Shown in pieces: positions 10,638 through 23,419 of a DNA stretch of 64,000 nt. Position numbers and translations under genes: made by a program. The notes beneath the pieces are model-generated. The model searched no databases, was not told where the DNA came from, and worked only from the letters and a program-made list of their open reading frames with translations. This DNA is from Halichoerus grypus (Eukaryota; Chordata; Mammalia; Carnivora; Phocidae): assembly GCF_964656455.1 (NCBI RefSeq), contig NC_135723.1, forward strand, positions 97,417,283 to 97,481,282, written 5' to 3'. Numbering within the stretch: the stretch's first letter is position 1; each line of letters opens with the position of its first letter.

Positions 10638-10840
10638 ATTTTTTTTTTTTTTTAAGATTTTATTTATTTATTTGACAGAGAGAGACACAGCGAGAGAGGG
10701 AACACAAGCAGGGTCAGAGGGAGAGGGAGAAGCAGGCCTCCCGCCGAGCAGGGAGCCCGATGCGGGGTTCGATCCCAGGACCCTGGGATCATGACCTGAG
10801 CGGAAGGTAGACGCTTAATGACTGAGCCACCCAGGCACCC
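10638..10840 (-). mobile_element. CAN-SINE, minus strand
   Basis: T-run, AAGATTTTATTTATTTATTTGACAGAG, GA-rich body, and terminal GAGCCACCCAGGCACCCC. The 11-bp TSD CGAATACACAT lies at 10627-10637 and 10841-10851. Confidence 0.96.
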
Positions 10841-10971
10841 CGAATACACATGTTTTTATTAAATCCATTCAGCATTCAGTATAGATAGCTGTAGCAGAAG
10901 CCTTTATATTAATGGCTAAAACTATACATCCTTTAAGAAAACCTCTATACATCCTTTATATTATTTTAAAA

Positions 10972-11004
10972 TTTTTTTAATTATGTTCAGTTAGCCAACA
11001 ACAT
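10972..11004 (-). mobile_element. Very short L1 3'-end insertion
   Basis: 'ttaattatgttcagttagcc' is the reverse complement of a carnivore L1 3' end. It is bracketed by TATATTATTTTAA (10959-10971) and TATATTATATTTTTAA (11005-11020), compatible with a TSD around an insertion of only about 33 bp. Confidence 0.45.
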
Positions 11005-11020
11005 TATATTATATTTTTAA

Positions 11021-12467
11021 GGCTCTGGAGAAACACAGTATTTTAAAAAGTGGGAGACTTTTTAGCCATTATGTATCAGTTCAGCACCTAACCAGAGTTC
11101 AGAGAAGAGGAAAGACACCGGGCAGGCTTTTATTGTTCAGAACAAGTGCATCTCTGCTACTCCAGAGCTCTTCTCCACATGATCTAGTCATTGTGACATT
11201 CAACTAAACATAATTGCACTCTAGAATTGAATCAGATTGAAGTTATAATTTTTGAGGAAGATAAGAAGTAATATAATTACATTTTAGTCCAGTATTAGAT
11301 CAGTTATAAACATGATCTTGTATTGACTTAGAAAGAGAATAATAAAGCAGTAAGAATCTGATTTAAGTGATGTTTTTACTCCAAAATCATCAAAATCACA
11401 AAATCTATGTATATTTGCCCATAACCAAGATTTTAACCCAAAAGTACAGTTCTCACTACTCTTATTCTTTAAACCTATTTACAGATACTGTTTTACAGAA
11501 GAGCATTCAACATGCACTTTTTGATCATCAACCTTGTGGCAAATACTGGATTTGGCACAGAGGATATAAAATGAAATGAAATGTGGTCCTTTTCCTCAGT
11601 AAACTTTCAGTCTATCAGGAAAGAAAGGCATAGAAGTCAATCATCTGTTTCTATAAACACAATGAACAATGACTTCAGGCATCAGTCTGGGCCATATATT
11701 GCTGGAATAGCCATTGTAAGATGATTGGCTATAACAAAAACTGAATTTGTTTTAATCTCTATTTTCTGAAATCTCTTGTTTGTATTACGCTGTTTACAGA
11801 TGCTAAAAATGAGTTTTGTGTTAAGAGTTATGACAAACAATCTTATAGCATCTCAGCACTAATTAAGCCCCAATGTAAATACCACAAAGAGTAAAGCTAA
11901 GTATTATATATGTAACTAAATGAGAGAAGAACGAAATCTTTGCAGAATAGGAAATGATGTCAGATTCTGCCTTGCTAAATCAGGTGGAAATTCATGTTGA
12001 TTAGTCTTGTCCTAGCGCAGTTCAAATTATCTCATTATTGCACATTACAGGAAAATAAGATAACACCATACATTCCCAGCCCTTTCCTCATTTTATTTCC
12101 CAGAGCTGAAACCACTGCAATTTAATATGCTAAGTGGTTCCTACAGCATCTGTAGCTTTCAAGGACTGGTGATCAATATCAGGCTCCTTTTTTTTTCTCC
12201 CTCTTCCCCGCATGGTGCAGCCTAACCAAAATGAGTAGTGAATGAGTCATACTCCTTGCAACTGTTTTTAAAAGAGAACTAAGAAGGGATCATCATCCAA
12301 ATGGGAACTATGAATTTAGAGTATTTTAGGAACATTCTTCAAATAAATATTGGTTACGCTAATTAATGATGACGCAGGAGAGGATTTGGCCATGATTAAA
12401 TCTGATTTTATCTTCTACTTGAGAATGGTTCCAAAATCATTACTAATACTTAGGGAAATAAAGACAG
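11021..12467. other. AT-rich non-coding DNA
   Basis: Except for the L2 piece at 11500-11640, nothing is recognised. Confidence 0.5.
11500..11640 (-). repeat. L2 3'-end fragment
   Basis: 'cattcaacatgcactttttgat', 'tggcacagaggatataaaatg' and 'agtaaactttcagtctatcagg' follow the reverse complement of the L2 3' end. Diverged. Confidence 0.5.
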
Positions 12468-12485
12468 TAAGAAAAAGGCAAAGAC

Positions 12486-12649
12486 TGGGACGCCTGGGTG
12501 GCTCAGTCGGTTAAGCATCTGCCTTCGGCTCAGGTCATGATCCCAGCGTCCTGGGATCGAGTCCCACATTGGGCTCCTTGCTCAGTGGAGAGCCTGCTTC
12601 TCCCTCTGCCTGCCGCTCCCCCTGCTTGTGCTCTCTCTCTCTGATAAAT
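12486..12649 (+). mobile_element. CAN-SINE
   Basis: Starts GGGACGCCTGGGTGGCTCAG (from about 12488), with a full tRNA-related head, CT-rich body and a very short tail CTGATAAAT. The 18-bp perfect TSD TAAGAAAAAGGCAAAGAC is at 12468-12485 and 12650-12667. Confidence 0.96.
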
Positions 12650-12667
12650 TAAGAAAAAGGCAAAGAC

Positions 12668-13905
12668 AGAAGACAGGCCATGCTTGGAAAAAAATATAAT
12701 GATTTTTTTAAATTGACTATGTTTCTGTATTTTATGGAAAATAGGTGTTTTCCTCTTAATTTTATAGCATAGGAAACTTTTCATCATGTTTAAAGTACCA
12801 GAAACTCAATACCTAACCAACTGTTTTTAAGGTTTGTAATTGATTTGTCATATGCCATAAACTACCTGCTTATATCTAATTGATGGATTGTCATGCATCA
12901 AACTTGGAATAAGTACTGTGACATCCCACAGCAAGAGCTAAGGGATTGGCTGTGGGAAGAATGTACAAACCGAAGGTCAGCAGAAGAGGGCACAAGTCCC
13001 CTGATCATCCTGACTTTCCAGAGAGAGGCAGACTGGAAGAAGAGTCCCCTGATCCTTTTGTTGTCCTCCCTAATTATAAAGGATACCTCAAGAGCAACCT
13101 AGAATATTGAAGAGCACAGACATTTTTGATTGCTAGACAAAATGGGTCTTTCAGATGCCCAATAACTAAAGACCCTGGGCTCTATGGTGATTTCTTGTGT
13201 CTATTGCCAAGGCAAGAAAGCCACTGGCCCTATGGGAAACTGGATTTGGGTGTAGTTCCTCCACGTGGTGAGGTGTGAAGTGAGGGCAGTCCCAGCTGGT
13301 TTGTTGTCTGTGCAACCCGGAATGAACTTTTGCAGTCACTTTTGGACAAGTCCATTTGTTGCAACACTGTTGGTCACTATGAATTCCTATCTCATTATGT
13401 CACCAAAATTGCTATACTGGTACTTTTCCAACTACCATGCAAATATAAGTAAGTAATAATCTTTGGTAACATGAATCATTTTCTATGATAGCTGAAGTAA
13501 ATCGTAGTAATCTTACCGCCATGTTGTTTGCAGGTGTCTTTTGGTTTGACAACTATCATTTTTGCTCCAGCTTCAGCATGGGGGTAAAAATCATGGCAGC
13601 CTGTATTCTGGCTGGAGGAACAGACAAAGCAGTTTCAAGAGCCTTTTATTGTCATCAGTAGAAATTAGATGTACAAGGCTCAACATGATCAGTTATGAGA
13701 AGAAAAATCACATAGTCCAAATTTTGTCAAACATTCACACTGGGAAGGGGAGTCATCCATTTTTTTTTGTTTATTTATGCATTGGTACCCAGATTTCTGG
13801 ATTAGAACTCCAGAAATTGGCAGCCATTTCAGTGCTTTTAATTGTCTGTCCTTGTTAAATGAGAAAAGTAATATGTCTACCTTAGTTATATAAAAGGGCA
13901 TTTTC
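12668..13905. other. Unique non-coding DNA
   Basis: I see no recognisable repeat or gene. The frames at 12893-13102, 13265-13456 and 13562-13858 have no domain or coding context. Confidence 0.5.
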
Positions 13906-13920
13906 CTTATATGGAAGTTT

Positions 13921-14120
13921 TTTTTTTTTTTTTAAGATTTTATTTATTTAATTTGACAGAAAGAAATAGTGAGAGAGGGAACACAAACAGGGAGAGTGGG
14001 AGAGGGAGAAGCAGGCTTCCCGCGGAGCAGGGAGCCTGATGCAGGGCTTGATCCCAGGACCCTGGGATTATGACCTGAGCCGAAGGCAGATGCTTAACGA
14101 CTGAGCCACCCAGGCACCCC
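13921..14120 (-). mobile_element. CAN-SINE, minus strand
   Basis: T-run, AAGATTTTATTTATTTAATTTGACAG, and terminal GAGCCACCCAGGCACCCC. The TSD is decayed: CTTATATGGAAGTTT (13906-13920) against CTCATAAGGAAGTTT (from 14121). Confidence 0.94.
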
Positions 14121-14649
14121 CCTCATAAGGAAGTTTCTAAGTTATTGAATATTCTATAGCAGCCTGGATTTTGTGGGGATATTTAATTTTAATATGGTAC
14201 AGGGATGTAGCATGTAAGTGCATCATAGTTTTGGGAAGTGCTAGTTCATCTCCCTATCAATCTGTGCCTGTAGTTATAGTTATCAAAAGTAATTTTTCTC
14301 TCGACTCTGCAACTGTTCTCCCACGCCCCCCAAAATAGTTTTCTGCCCGAATCCAAAATACTCAGGAATACACATAGTAGATTGTGAAAACGTGGCCGAA
14401 AAGGCTACTAGATTTAATCATCTTTTTTGTCTGCATTCCCCTTCTTCCTTCCTCTTACTAATCTTCTTTGCTTTTCTGACAGTATTTGTTAGCTGTAAAT
14501 AAAATTCGAACAATACCTAAAGAGAAATTCCTTTTCAAACTCCCACTTGTAATGAAAACCACTGTATGAACAATGTTATTTATCCTCTTTTTCAGAGAGC
14601 GATACATATTATTAAACTATTATTTTTTTTTATGATGTGGTAGAGACTT
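14121..14649. other. Non-coding DNA
   Basis: Nothing is recognised between the SINE and the L2 remnant. Confidence 0.5.
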
Positions 14650-15130
14650 GGAGAAGAGGAACAACATGAAAGTTAATAGTCAGGAGGCTTCTCTGAAGAA
14701 GATATTTCAGCTGAAACTTGAATAGCACTTAGCTAGGTATTGATCTTGGAGAAGAGTGATCTAGGAAGATGAAACATAAAGTAGGAAGGTGGAAATAAGT
14801 TTAGTGTCAAAAAAAGTCTGATGTGACTCTGTCGTGGGATGGACAGGAAGTGGGGTCGGAGGGTAGGAATGACACATAGCATGAGGGACTCAGGAACAGG
14901 GTTAGATTTAATTCTACATGGAAGCCATTGGAGAGATACAGGCAGCTGGGTGATACCATTTGATCTGTGTTTTACAAGTTCACTTTGGCAGCTCTGTAGA
15001 GACAAGACTGGTTGATGGACAAGAACAGAAGCAGAGGCAACTCCTGAGGCTCCGGAGTTAGTTCCAGTAAGAACATGCCAGCAGGGAGGAGGGTAGCAGT
15101 AGTGGAGATGGAGAAAACTGGCCTGATTTA
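14650..15130 (-). mobile_element. L2 LINE fragment (ORF2 3' part and 3' UTR)
   Basis: 'ggaagccattggagagatac', 'ttgatctgtgttttacaagttc', 'tggcagctctgtagagacaag' and 'gtagcagtagtggagatgg' match, in order, the reverse complement of the L2 3' region. An open frame through it (14733-15152, minus) reads the L2 sense strand but has no intact domain. Confidence 0.7.
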
Positions 15131-16400
15131 GACTATTTTGGAGCATATCCAAAGTGATTTGGATACTAGTTAGCAGCTGCCTAACAGCCCATTATATGGA
15201 TGTACCGTAACTTATTTAAACATCGGAAGGAGTAATTTGAAATCCAAGAAATCAGTGCATTATTTTGAGATCTACTATTAAGTTCCTATTCCCCGAATTG
15301 CCTTCCTTTACAGCATTTATGCCCTGTGAATATCCATTTAAAAGGAATAAGGTAGAACCCTTACTGCACTAAAGAATGATATTTTATTCATCCTACGTTT
15401 TTAAACTATTATCCTGTAACAGTACAATCTCAGTTTTTCAAATAATTAATATAATGTATGAAGATCATTCTATATATTCAAATACATATTAATGTTGCCA
15501 TAGAATTTAATGTTACCATTTTGTGATTTTCATTTTTAGATGTCTGTAGGTTAGACTTGAAGAAGTGTGGGAATACCTGTAGGAATCAAAGCTACCTGAC
15601 AATTAAACCACTCTTTGGCTCTAATTCAAAATTAAACTCAGGAGAATGCAAATAATTTAAATAAACTGATAAAAACTTTGGCTATGTAATTCAGAGCTCA
15701 ACTTAAAATGAAAAGTTATGCATCCAGTAAATTTTTCAATAGGCAGTTCATTTTTATGCTTATTATTAACTTTCATTATATTCATTAAAATGTTAAACTT
15801 TATCTTGAATTGCCTAAATCTTCCATGAGCTCTGCATGTGGAAAATAACTTGGCAGATGCTTAATTTGGGGAAACTGCTTACTTTTGCATAAAGCCTTTT
15901 TTTTTTTTTTTTGTGAGAGAGAGGAAAATATTAGGGGAAATTATTTATGTGCCTAAAAATTCAAACATTTGGGTCATGAATAGAGTTATAAAAGGAATAC
16001 ATCACACATGGTTGGAAGAAAACCTTAGATGTATGGAACTCAAAAGGAATGAGTAATAGCAACTTATTTGCTGGTCAGGATTCAATCAGTTCTCTCTAAT
16101 TTACTGAGATAGGGAACAAGAGGGTGAGAGGGGGATAATTTTCAAACAACACCATGCACAATTCTTGTTCACAGTATATTTATAATCTAGTTGGGGATAC
16201 AAGGCCACACATAGATGTTTTCGTGACTTGGTATAAGTTATTCCTTTTGTGTGGAATGACTGTTTTTACCTTGTTGGCCACACAATCACTAATTATCTTT
16301 CAATTTACCAGTCACATCTGTGAAGCTTTTCTTTCCACATCAAACAGAATTGATTAAAATCCTAGTTATTCATACTTGTTTGGGTGTGCATGTCTGAGGC
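15131..16400. other. AT-rich non-coding DNA
   Basis: Nothing is recognised apart from a T-run with a short GA-rich stretch at 15898-15925. Confidence 0.5.
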
Positions 16401-16404
16401 TGTG

Positions 16405-16510
16405 TAAGACCATGAGGTCCTTCAGGAAAATGACTGTGTCCCATGTGCCCACCATAGTTTCTGAAACACCGTAGGGCGTACTCAGTATGGATTGCTGATA
16501 ACTGACTAAT
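16405..16510 (+). repeat. L2 3'-end fragment
   Basis: 'gaaaatgactgtgtcccatgtg', 'tgaaacaccgtagggcgtactc' and 'ggattgctgataactgac' resemble the L2 tail (gcctggcacatagtaggcgctcaataaat...). Very diverged. Confidence 0.4.
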
Positions 16511-18234
16511 ACAAGGCAGTTTATCGTGTGTTCTAAATATCTGGTGCTGATCAGAATTGTTGGGGGGAATTTGCATTTCTAAAGAAGAAGAGATCACAAG
16601 AATCTCTAGGCCTACTCATAGAACTACAATCTTACAGGCAAATCATTAACCATTAAGGCTTCACTTGGCTCTGCAATAAATCAGGTTGAGGAGAGCAGGT
16701 AGATGGGGGAGGGAGGATGGATTGGGGAAGTCTTTAAGAGATTTTCAGCTCTACTGGTCTATGGTTATACATTTCAAAGTTGGAATTTTAAAGTAGGTCT
16801 ATTATGTTTAGCTCCATTACTTGGTGATCTAAGAGTAAAACAGTAAAGTCTGTGTAACACAACAGAATTACTGGATTGAGGTATTCTTCACATCCAGTCA
16901 ACTATTCATAACATGTTACAGGAAGAGGTTAGAGAGTTTTCTTTGCTTTTTGAGAATCCGTTTTGAGTTCATTGTTGCAAATCTGCTGATGTTTATGTTT
17001 AGTGAATTGAAATGTGGGAGAAATGTAGAAATATGGTAAAGACAAGGACTTAAAACCAAGCAGTAAATAAATACACAGGGGATATTACTGAAATACCTCA
17101 CTGAGGATACTTGAAAATCTGAAGCTAGCCTTTGAATAGCATATGCAATCAGTTCTTTGGTTTATAAATTCAGTAATCATGAAACCCCATGATTTAAGCA
17201 TCAACATGACAGACTATATATTCATTAATATTTTGCATTGTTACCTTTGTAGCTTCTCTAAGGAATTCAAGGACTTTTATTGGGAAAAAAAATCTTAAAA
17301 CTTGAAGCTACTAAAATTTATATAAAATTTATACAGAATGAGTCAATAAAGTATATTAAATATACAGGCTCTTTTTCTCAGATACTTTCAGAATATCAAA
17401 TGGCTGTTAATCCCCTCTACCCAATAATTAGCCATAGAAATGCAAGCAAGCCTGAGTATAATTTTTCATCTTGCCAATTTCTACAGTAGCTTGAAACCTC
17501 CAATGAGGGGGGAAAAAAGCAAAATAATTAAATAAAGTTGGAAATAATATTATCAACTTAGGCAAAATCTATTGATTTTCATCTTTCCTATGTATATAAC
17601 TTAATATTTGAACATTGTTATATGTACAAACATATCTTAAGGTAATATGGATGCAACTTTTAAAATTAAGACACACACCTCAGGCGATAAAAATGGCATC
17701 CATCACCATGGGGAGAGATAACAATAGTAGGTATTCAACACATGCATGCTGAATTAAATTGAATGAATGTAGCCTTTTCTAAATGGACAGTGAGACTGTA
17801 AGCAAGGAAGCTGCACAAAATAGAAAATTATGTGAGGAAAATAAGGCGGTGTAATGAACTGTTCCAAACCACAATATCTTTTATAAACTAGATTCTCTGT
17901 TGATGAGCAAAGACTAATCTATTTTTGTAGTGCAATTGCTTCTTCCTAAGTCTTCCTTATATGTCAGATGTGGGAACTAGACTTTTAATCCCAGAATCAA
18001 TTCTGGTACTTACAATTCTATTGGTTCCTTTCACAATTAAGTAAAGAGATACAGTATATTACAAAATGAATACATGTAAAATGTAACACAATCTGTTACC
18101 TGTTAACCATTGGTGGAGTTTGGAAAAGGCTTCAATAAAAAAAAAAAAAAATGTAAATTCTATTTTGATGTCTCCAAGAAGAGATCGTGTTACACTGTTG
18201 CCTTACTAAATTAGTTTAAGAAGTAGACATTGCT
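16511..18234. other. AT-rich non-coding DNA
   Basis: No gene or confident repeat is seen. A 'gtaggtattcaacacatgcatg' motif at about 17728 may be another L2/MIR tail but is too short to call. Confidence 0.5.
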
Positions 18235-18436
18235 GGGCACCTGGGTGGCTCAGATGGTTAAGCGTCTGCCTTCAGCTCAGGTCATGATCCCAGGGTCCTG
18301 GGATCGAGCCCTGCATTGGGCTCCTGGCTCAGCGGGGAGCCTGCTTCTCTCTCTCCCTCTGCCTCTCCCCCTGCTCATGCTCTCTCTTTCTCTCTCTCTG
18401 TATCTCTGTGTCTGAAATGAATAAATTAAAAAAAAT
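18235..18436 (+). mobile_element. CAN-SINE
   Basis: Starts GGGCACCTGGGTGGCTCAG, with a full body and the tail AATGAATAAATTAAAAAAAA. I could not define a clean TSD. Confidence 0.94.
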
Positions 18437-18804
18437 TAATAGATGGTTTCCATTTTGAGAAAATCAAGGTATGTAAGAGGAAAAATTAGTAGAATTGCAA
18501 TATCTAGAGTTGATTCTCTAATTCAATGGAGCAATGAAATAATACCTAATAAATCAAAAAGTTTTTATATGCAGTGATGATATTTATACCAGAAATTGAC
18601 ACAACTCTACCTTTTAGCCAACAAAATAGGTCTCTCTCCAGACTTTCCTATATTGGTCAGGCAGAATTAAAGTCTTGGGCTCCTCAGAGACTTTTTTTTC
18701 TCTCTATAATCTGTCAATAACCAAATTCTATCACTTTTTTTTTTTTCAAATTATGTCTTATATATTGCCCCTTCTGGTCACGCAGCCAGTCATCTATATG
18801 TAAA
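18437..18804. other. AT-rich non-coding DNA
   Basis: Nothing is recognised. Confidence 0.5.
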
Positions 18805-18895
18805 ATAGCTATTTACTGGGGGACTTCTCCCTGCTAAGCACTGTGCCACATGCTGAGGGCACAACAATATGTAAAATTTAGTCATTGGCACCAGG
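18805..18895 (-). repeat. L2 3'-end fragment
   Basis: 'ctatttactgggggacttctcc' followed by 'gctaagcactgtgccacatgctgagggcacaac' follows the reverse complement of the L2 tail. Confidence 0.55.
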
Positions 18896-19199
18896 GTCCT
18901 ATAGATTTGCTCACCGCCTCATGTTAGGACTATTCTGATAGTTCTATTTGCTATTATTTTTTAACTATTTAGTTCCTTCGTTTTTCTTGCCTCTACTCAG
19001 TGTAATTAAATCATATGCTTGCCGTAACAAAAGCTAAAAAACCCGTAGCCTCTAAATTCTTATAGGGATAAAATCTATCCTTATATTCATTTCTTCACAA
19101 TTTGGTTCTAATTAATTTTCAAAATTTTAAAACCACAGTAGCGCTATCTGAATAATCTTCTGTACCTACTATTTGGTTTCCATTTCCATTTTCTGCATG
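18896..19199. other. AT-rich non-coding DNA
   Basis: Nothing is recognised. Confidence 0.5.
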
Positions 19200-19212
19200 C
19201 CCTATCTCTTTC

Positions 19213-19411
19213 TCTCTCTTTTTTAAGATTTTATTTATTTATTTGACAGAGAGAGAGAGCACAAGTAGGGGGAGTGGCAGGCAGAGGGAGAGGGAGAAGC
19301 AGGCTCCCCGCAGAGCAGGGAGCCCAATGTGGGACTGGATCCCAGGACTCTGGGATCATGACCTGAGCCGAAGGCAGTCACTTAACCAACTGAGCCACCC
19401 AGGCGCCCCAA
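19213..19411 (-). mobile_element. CAN-SINE, minus strand
   Basis: AAGATTTTATTTATTTATTTGACAG through to GAGCCACCCAGGCGCCCC. The 13-bp perfect TSD CCCTATCTCTTTC is at 19200-19212 and 19412-19424. Confidence 0.96.
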
Positions 19412-19424
19412 CCCTATCTCTTTC

Positions 19425-20013
19425 CTTTGGCTCATGCCATGTCCCACCTAGAAAACTTCTGACTCCTCGCTCCATGTAAGACTCTTCCTTTCCTACCTTC
19501 TCTTTTAAGGCTACAGGGATTGTCTCAGCCATAGTGACCTCTCTCTTTTCTGAACATCTTGGGAGTCACCCTTCCTTACATTTAGGCCTTCTGGAATGAC
19601 TATCTTGTGTTGTTACCTACCTATATTCTTAAAAAAAAAAAAAAAAAAAAGTGTATTTAATGTAATGCTAGCTACTTTAGCAAGCTCCCTTGAGGCTGTT
19701 CTGTACTCCTGGCACCGCACATCCTCTCTATGCCCCCTGAAGCCTGGCCCCGGGATGCCAGTGTGTTGCTGTGGGGAACTTCCTGAAGGCCTCTGGCTTC
19801 TTATGTTCCAGTAGGATTCTGGCACAAATACCCTCATTCCTGATAGTCCCCAAAATTTATCTGGAGTATTAACTATGTTTTATAAAACTTGACTTTTATG
19901 AACCCTTGTTTCTCCCTAGTTTAGGAACAAGTAGGGAGGTGGGGTGACAGAGAAAGAACAGCGCCCCAGGCTCTTACCCAAGAATTATTTCTTACCTGAT
20001 CTGTGGTTTGTGA
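19425..20013. other. Non-coding DNA with an A-run
   Basis: An A-run at 19630-19650 precedes moderately GC-rich DNA (19680-19830) that I cannot identify. No gene is supported. Confidence 0.45.
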
Positions 20014-20236
20014 CAGAAGCTGGCAAACATCTCCTATAAAGGGCCAAATAGTAAGTGTGTTAGGCTTCTCAGGATATAAAGTCTCTGTCAGAACTCCTCA
20101 GCTGTGCCATTGTATCCTGAGAGTAATCATACACAATACGTAAATGAATGAGTGTGGCTATATTCCCGGAACACTTTATATACAAAACAGGTGGTGGCCT
20201 GAATTTGGTCTGCAGGATGTAGTTTGTGGACTCTAA
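20014..20236. mobile_element. Non-autonomous hAT DNA transposon relic (MER family)
   Basis: 'ataaagggccaaatagtaag', 'gttaggcttctcaggatata', 'caatacgtaaatgaatgagtg', 'ggcctgaatttggtctgcagg' and 'tagtttgtggactctaa' follow a well-known eutherian hAT-type MER element. The termini are near CAG...CTG. The 8-bp flanks GTTTGTGA and GTTTATGC agree at 5 of 8 positions, as expected of an old hAT TSD. I do not assign the exact family. Confidence 0.65.
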
Positions 20237-20559
20237 GTTTATGCATAAACTTTGAGTTTGGCATACAAAAGATCTTTCTCTCAGCCTATTTTTTTCTGCC
20301 AGGAATTTCCAAAATCAACTTCGAGTGATCTGCTCCCCCTCCCATTATTTATTCTACTATGAAATCTCTAAAAGACTCTGGACTACATTAACTACTGCAT
20401 GAAATAGAGAGGCAGGTCCCAAAAGGGAATTGCCAATACTAAACAGGCATTATCTGATAGTAGGAAAATATGCTGCTAACCATATTAAACACTGGAATTA
20501 CTGTGTTCCTATAGACAACAGCCGAACTATCAGGACTTAAAGAGCACTAGTCACATTTA

Positions 20560-20715
20560 GATGAAACAAATACTTAATTTAATCGTTATAACTCTCCACT
20601 ATTTCCCAACTGAGGGCATTCAGATTTAGAAAGATAAAATAGATCCCCCAAATAGGAAGTAGCAAATTTAAGATTTGAAACTTGATCATCTGCTTTCAAA
20701 TCCTGAGCTATGAAA
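20560..20715 (-). repeat. MIR fragment, minus orientation
   Basis: 'tttcccaactgagggcattcag', 'gatcccccaaataggaagtag' and 'ttgaaacttgatcatctgc' follow the reverse-complement MIR order (fraction 'gaggaaactgaggc ... gtaagtggcagagc'). Confidence 0.5.
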
Positions 20716-23403
20716 ATATTAGATTAAAAAATTCTAAAACACATTCAAAGCCTTTAATTCTCTCCATAGCTTCATACCAAAGAATTACCAAAGAATTTTG
20801 CAACGTGGGCCATTCTCAGTAATGGTAAAACATGCAAATGATGATAATTCTCACTGTTTTTAGTGATACTAAATCAATGCATAGTAAATCAATGCAACTC
20901 CCGTAGTCATTTTTTTTTATTAGAGCATACTATAAAACAACTGTGCTCTCTCTTTTTTTCCAGTATTTTCTGATTTTAATTCTAGCCTCTTCTCATACTT
21001 TAAAAGTTGGTGTTCTTCCTTAAAAGCAAATGGCAATTTAATGAGATGCTTGCAATAGTTAAAATTACCAAATTTAATGTTTCAGTATTTCTTTTCTTAA
21101 GAGATGACATAGAACAATGTTTTCTGAGATCATGAATTCCTATACAGATGGATTATGGAAGCACCTGTTGTTCATAAAATGTCATACTGGAGACAAAACT
21201 ATCAAATTTTATTAAAATTTAGTTATCTCAAGTCAGGCCTTAGATTTCCAAATAGAAATAGTGAACTGCAATGTGTCAGAGCTCTAAATTTCATTACCAT
21301 AGCAGGTGTCATGATTTGGCACATGTCTAGTGTTTGTGTTAACTGCATCATACAACCTCAGAGGAAATAGCAGAAATGCTCATTGAAAGCAACTCTTCTG
21401 TGTTTCAGATAATAACATTTTTGCGCAGCCCAGCCTCAGAACACAAATAGATATTGAAATCTTGAAGTCAAGTAATAATTTTCACGTTACAATCAAATAT
21501 TGAAATTCAAGAAAAGCAGTTTAGATATTGCAGTACCAGGAGGAAAAAAATAAGGAAAGAAAATTAGTCCATATTGTTAGAAACTGACTTAGGTCCCGGA
21601 AAATTATTTCGTGCAAAATAATTTACTCTTTTAAATGTAATGGCTAGTATATAAATGTAGATGACTAAATATTTATAAATCACTAGTGTACAAATAATAA
21701 CCATTAGTTTATGAATAAATTCAGTCTAATTCTCAATTCTTGAACACCTTTATGTTATATGTTGGTAAGTCTTTTAAGGAAAAAAGAAATTCCCAGGAGT
21801 GGGGAGCACTCTATCGTTAAAATTATTTTTAATGCTTTTATTAAGACAAAATGTGTCCTCTTGTGATTTTTAGTCCTTGGATCTGTGTATTCATTATTGT
21901 ATCAGAGAGTGTCTATTTCCTTCTCATCACTAGCTCTTAGAATATTTAAATAAAATGAGTTGCTGTCACCACTCTCCAACCATCTCTTGTCTAGAATGAC
22001 CTTTCCAGCCTCTTTTAATGATTTTTCTTACTACAAGGTTTACAATTTCTTTTTGTCATTAGAGTTTTAGATGTGCACTTTTTCTTTTAATCAAAGTCTT
22101 TCTTAAAAATTGCACACAAAGTAAATAGAATAATACAAGTGGAGTGTGAGGATGCAAAAATGTGCTACTATGTCTTTGACCTAAATAGTTAATGCTCATT
22201 GATAAATCCTTAGATCACAAAAGCTTTAATAGCAACCCTGTCAAATTATTGGCTGATACTCATCTTTTTCAATTAAATCTTCAAAGTTATTTGTTTTTAA
22301 ATTGAGGAATTATTGAGCCATTAGTCCTCCGGATTCCATATTGCATAGCTGATATAATCTAAATATAGGACTTTACATTTTTTTTCTGTTATATTTATTT
22401 TTGCTTGTTCAGCCTGGGTCTTCATTCAAGTCGTTGATTACAAATCTAATCAGAAAAAGTTGAAGCGATTCTGTGACACATTCCCAGTAAGCTGAACTCC
22501 ACGTGGACATCAAGCATTAGTCAATAGCTCAGTGTACTCTTATTAAACCTGATAAAACTCTACCAAACTTTTTACCATTCTGCTCACAAGAGTGTCATGC
22601 GAGTCTGTCAAATGCTTCGTTGAAACATAGACTCACTGTGTCTATGGCCCATATGAGGCCCATAAAGAAAATTCAGAGCACTTAAAAAGTTGCTATGAAT
22701 CTGTAATCCCATCATTTTTCCTTATCTGTGGTAAAATATCTGCTATCTATCTTCCCTCAAAGTCATATTAGAGAATTTAAAAATGGGTGACAGATATCTG
22801 AGATCATCTGTCCTCATTCATAGGAGTCTCAAGGTAGAAATCATAGTGACCATATTTCATTCTTTACATGTCTATGCCCTTGTGTCATAGTAGCCTATTT
22901 GCATGATAACATACTGAAGGGTCTTCGTTACTCACTGCAATTTGCTGTCTTGTCACAGAACAGGAGAAGATTTTGATGGGTGCCAACAGAACACAATTGC
23001 ATCTGACCTTTTCTTCTGTTTTTTTCCCTAACAATTTATGTCACTCAACATAAAATACTTACCCTCTTGTGCTGGTCTCCTGTTGAGGAACAGCCTCTTC
23101 CCCACTCCATTGCGTGGGAATGCAGCAGAAGGCTAGGTGTGTCACTGGGGACCTTATATTACATCTCATGTTATTTGAACGACAGGATTCTTCAGGAGAT
23201 GTTAGAGAATGGTAAAATACAGGATGCAGACCTTGGAGTTGTGACACCTTAAAATCAATTGGAAAAAATCACAGGAAATAGAATTTCCTTGATACTATAT
23301 TATCATTTCTTCTACAAAAATTATTTCAGTTGAGGAGACCCTTTTCAAGAGCTCTCTCAGCTTCTGAGTAAGCATTCAGAAGACTCCTAGATTTTCTAGT
23401 TTT
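20716..23403. other. AT-rich non-coding DNA, possible ancient LINE
   Basis: The part at 22560-22740 ('gagtctgtcaaatgcttcgttgaaacatag...') reminds me of an ancient CR1/L3-type repeat, at low confidence. The rest shows nothing. The opposing open frames at 23059-23252 are not supported as genes. Confidence 0.35.
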
Positions 23404-23419
23404 AAAAACTATTTTATCA

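Noticed and set aside
14733..15152. 139-codon minus-strand open frame
   Set aside because: It lies in an L2 fragment and shows no intact reverse-transcriptase motif. It is repeat-derived.
15896..15930. T-run followed by GAGAGAGAGG, like the start of a minus-strand CAN-SINE
   Set aside because: No tRNA-related head, no GATTTTATTTATTT block and no TSD. A simple T-run is more likely.
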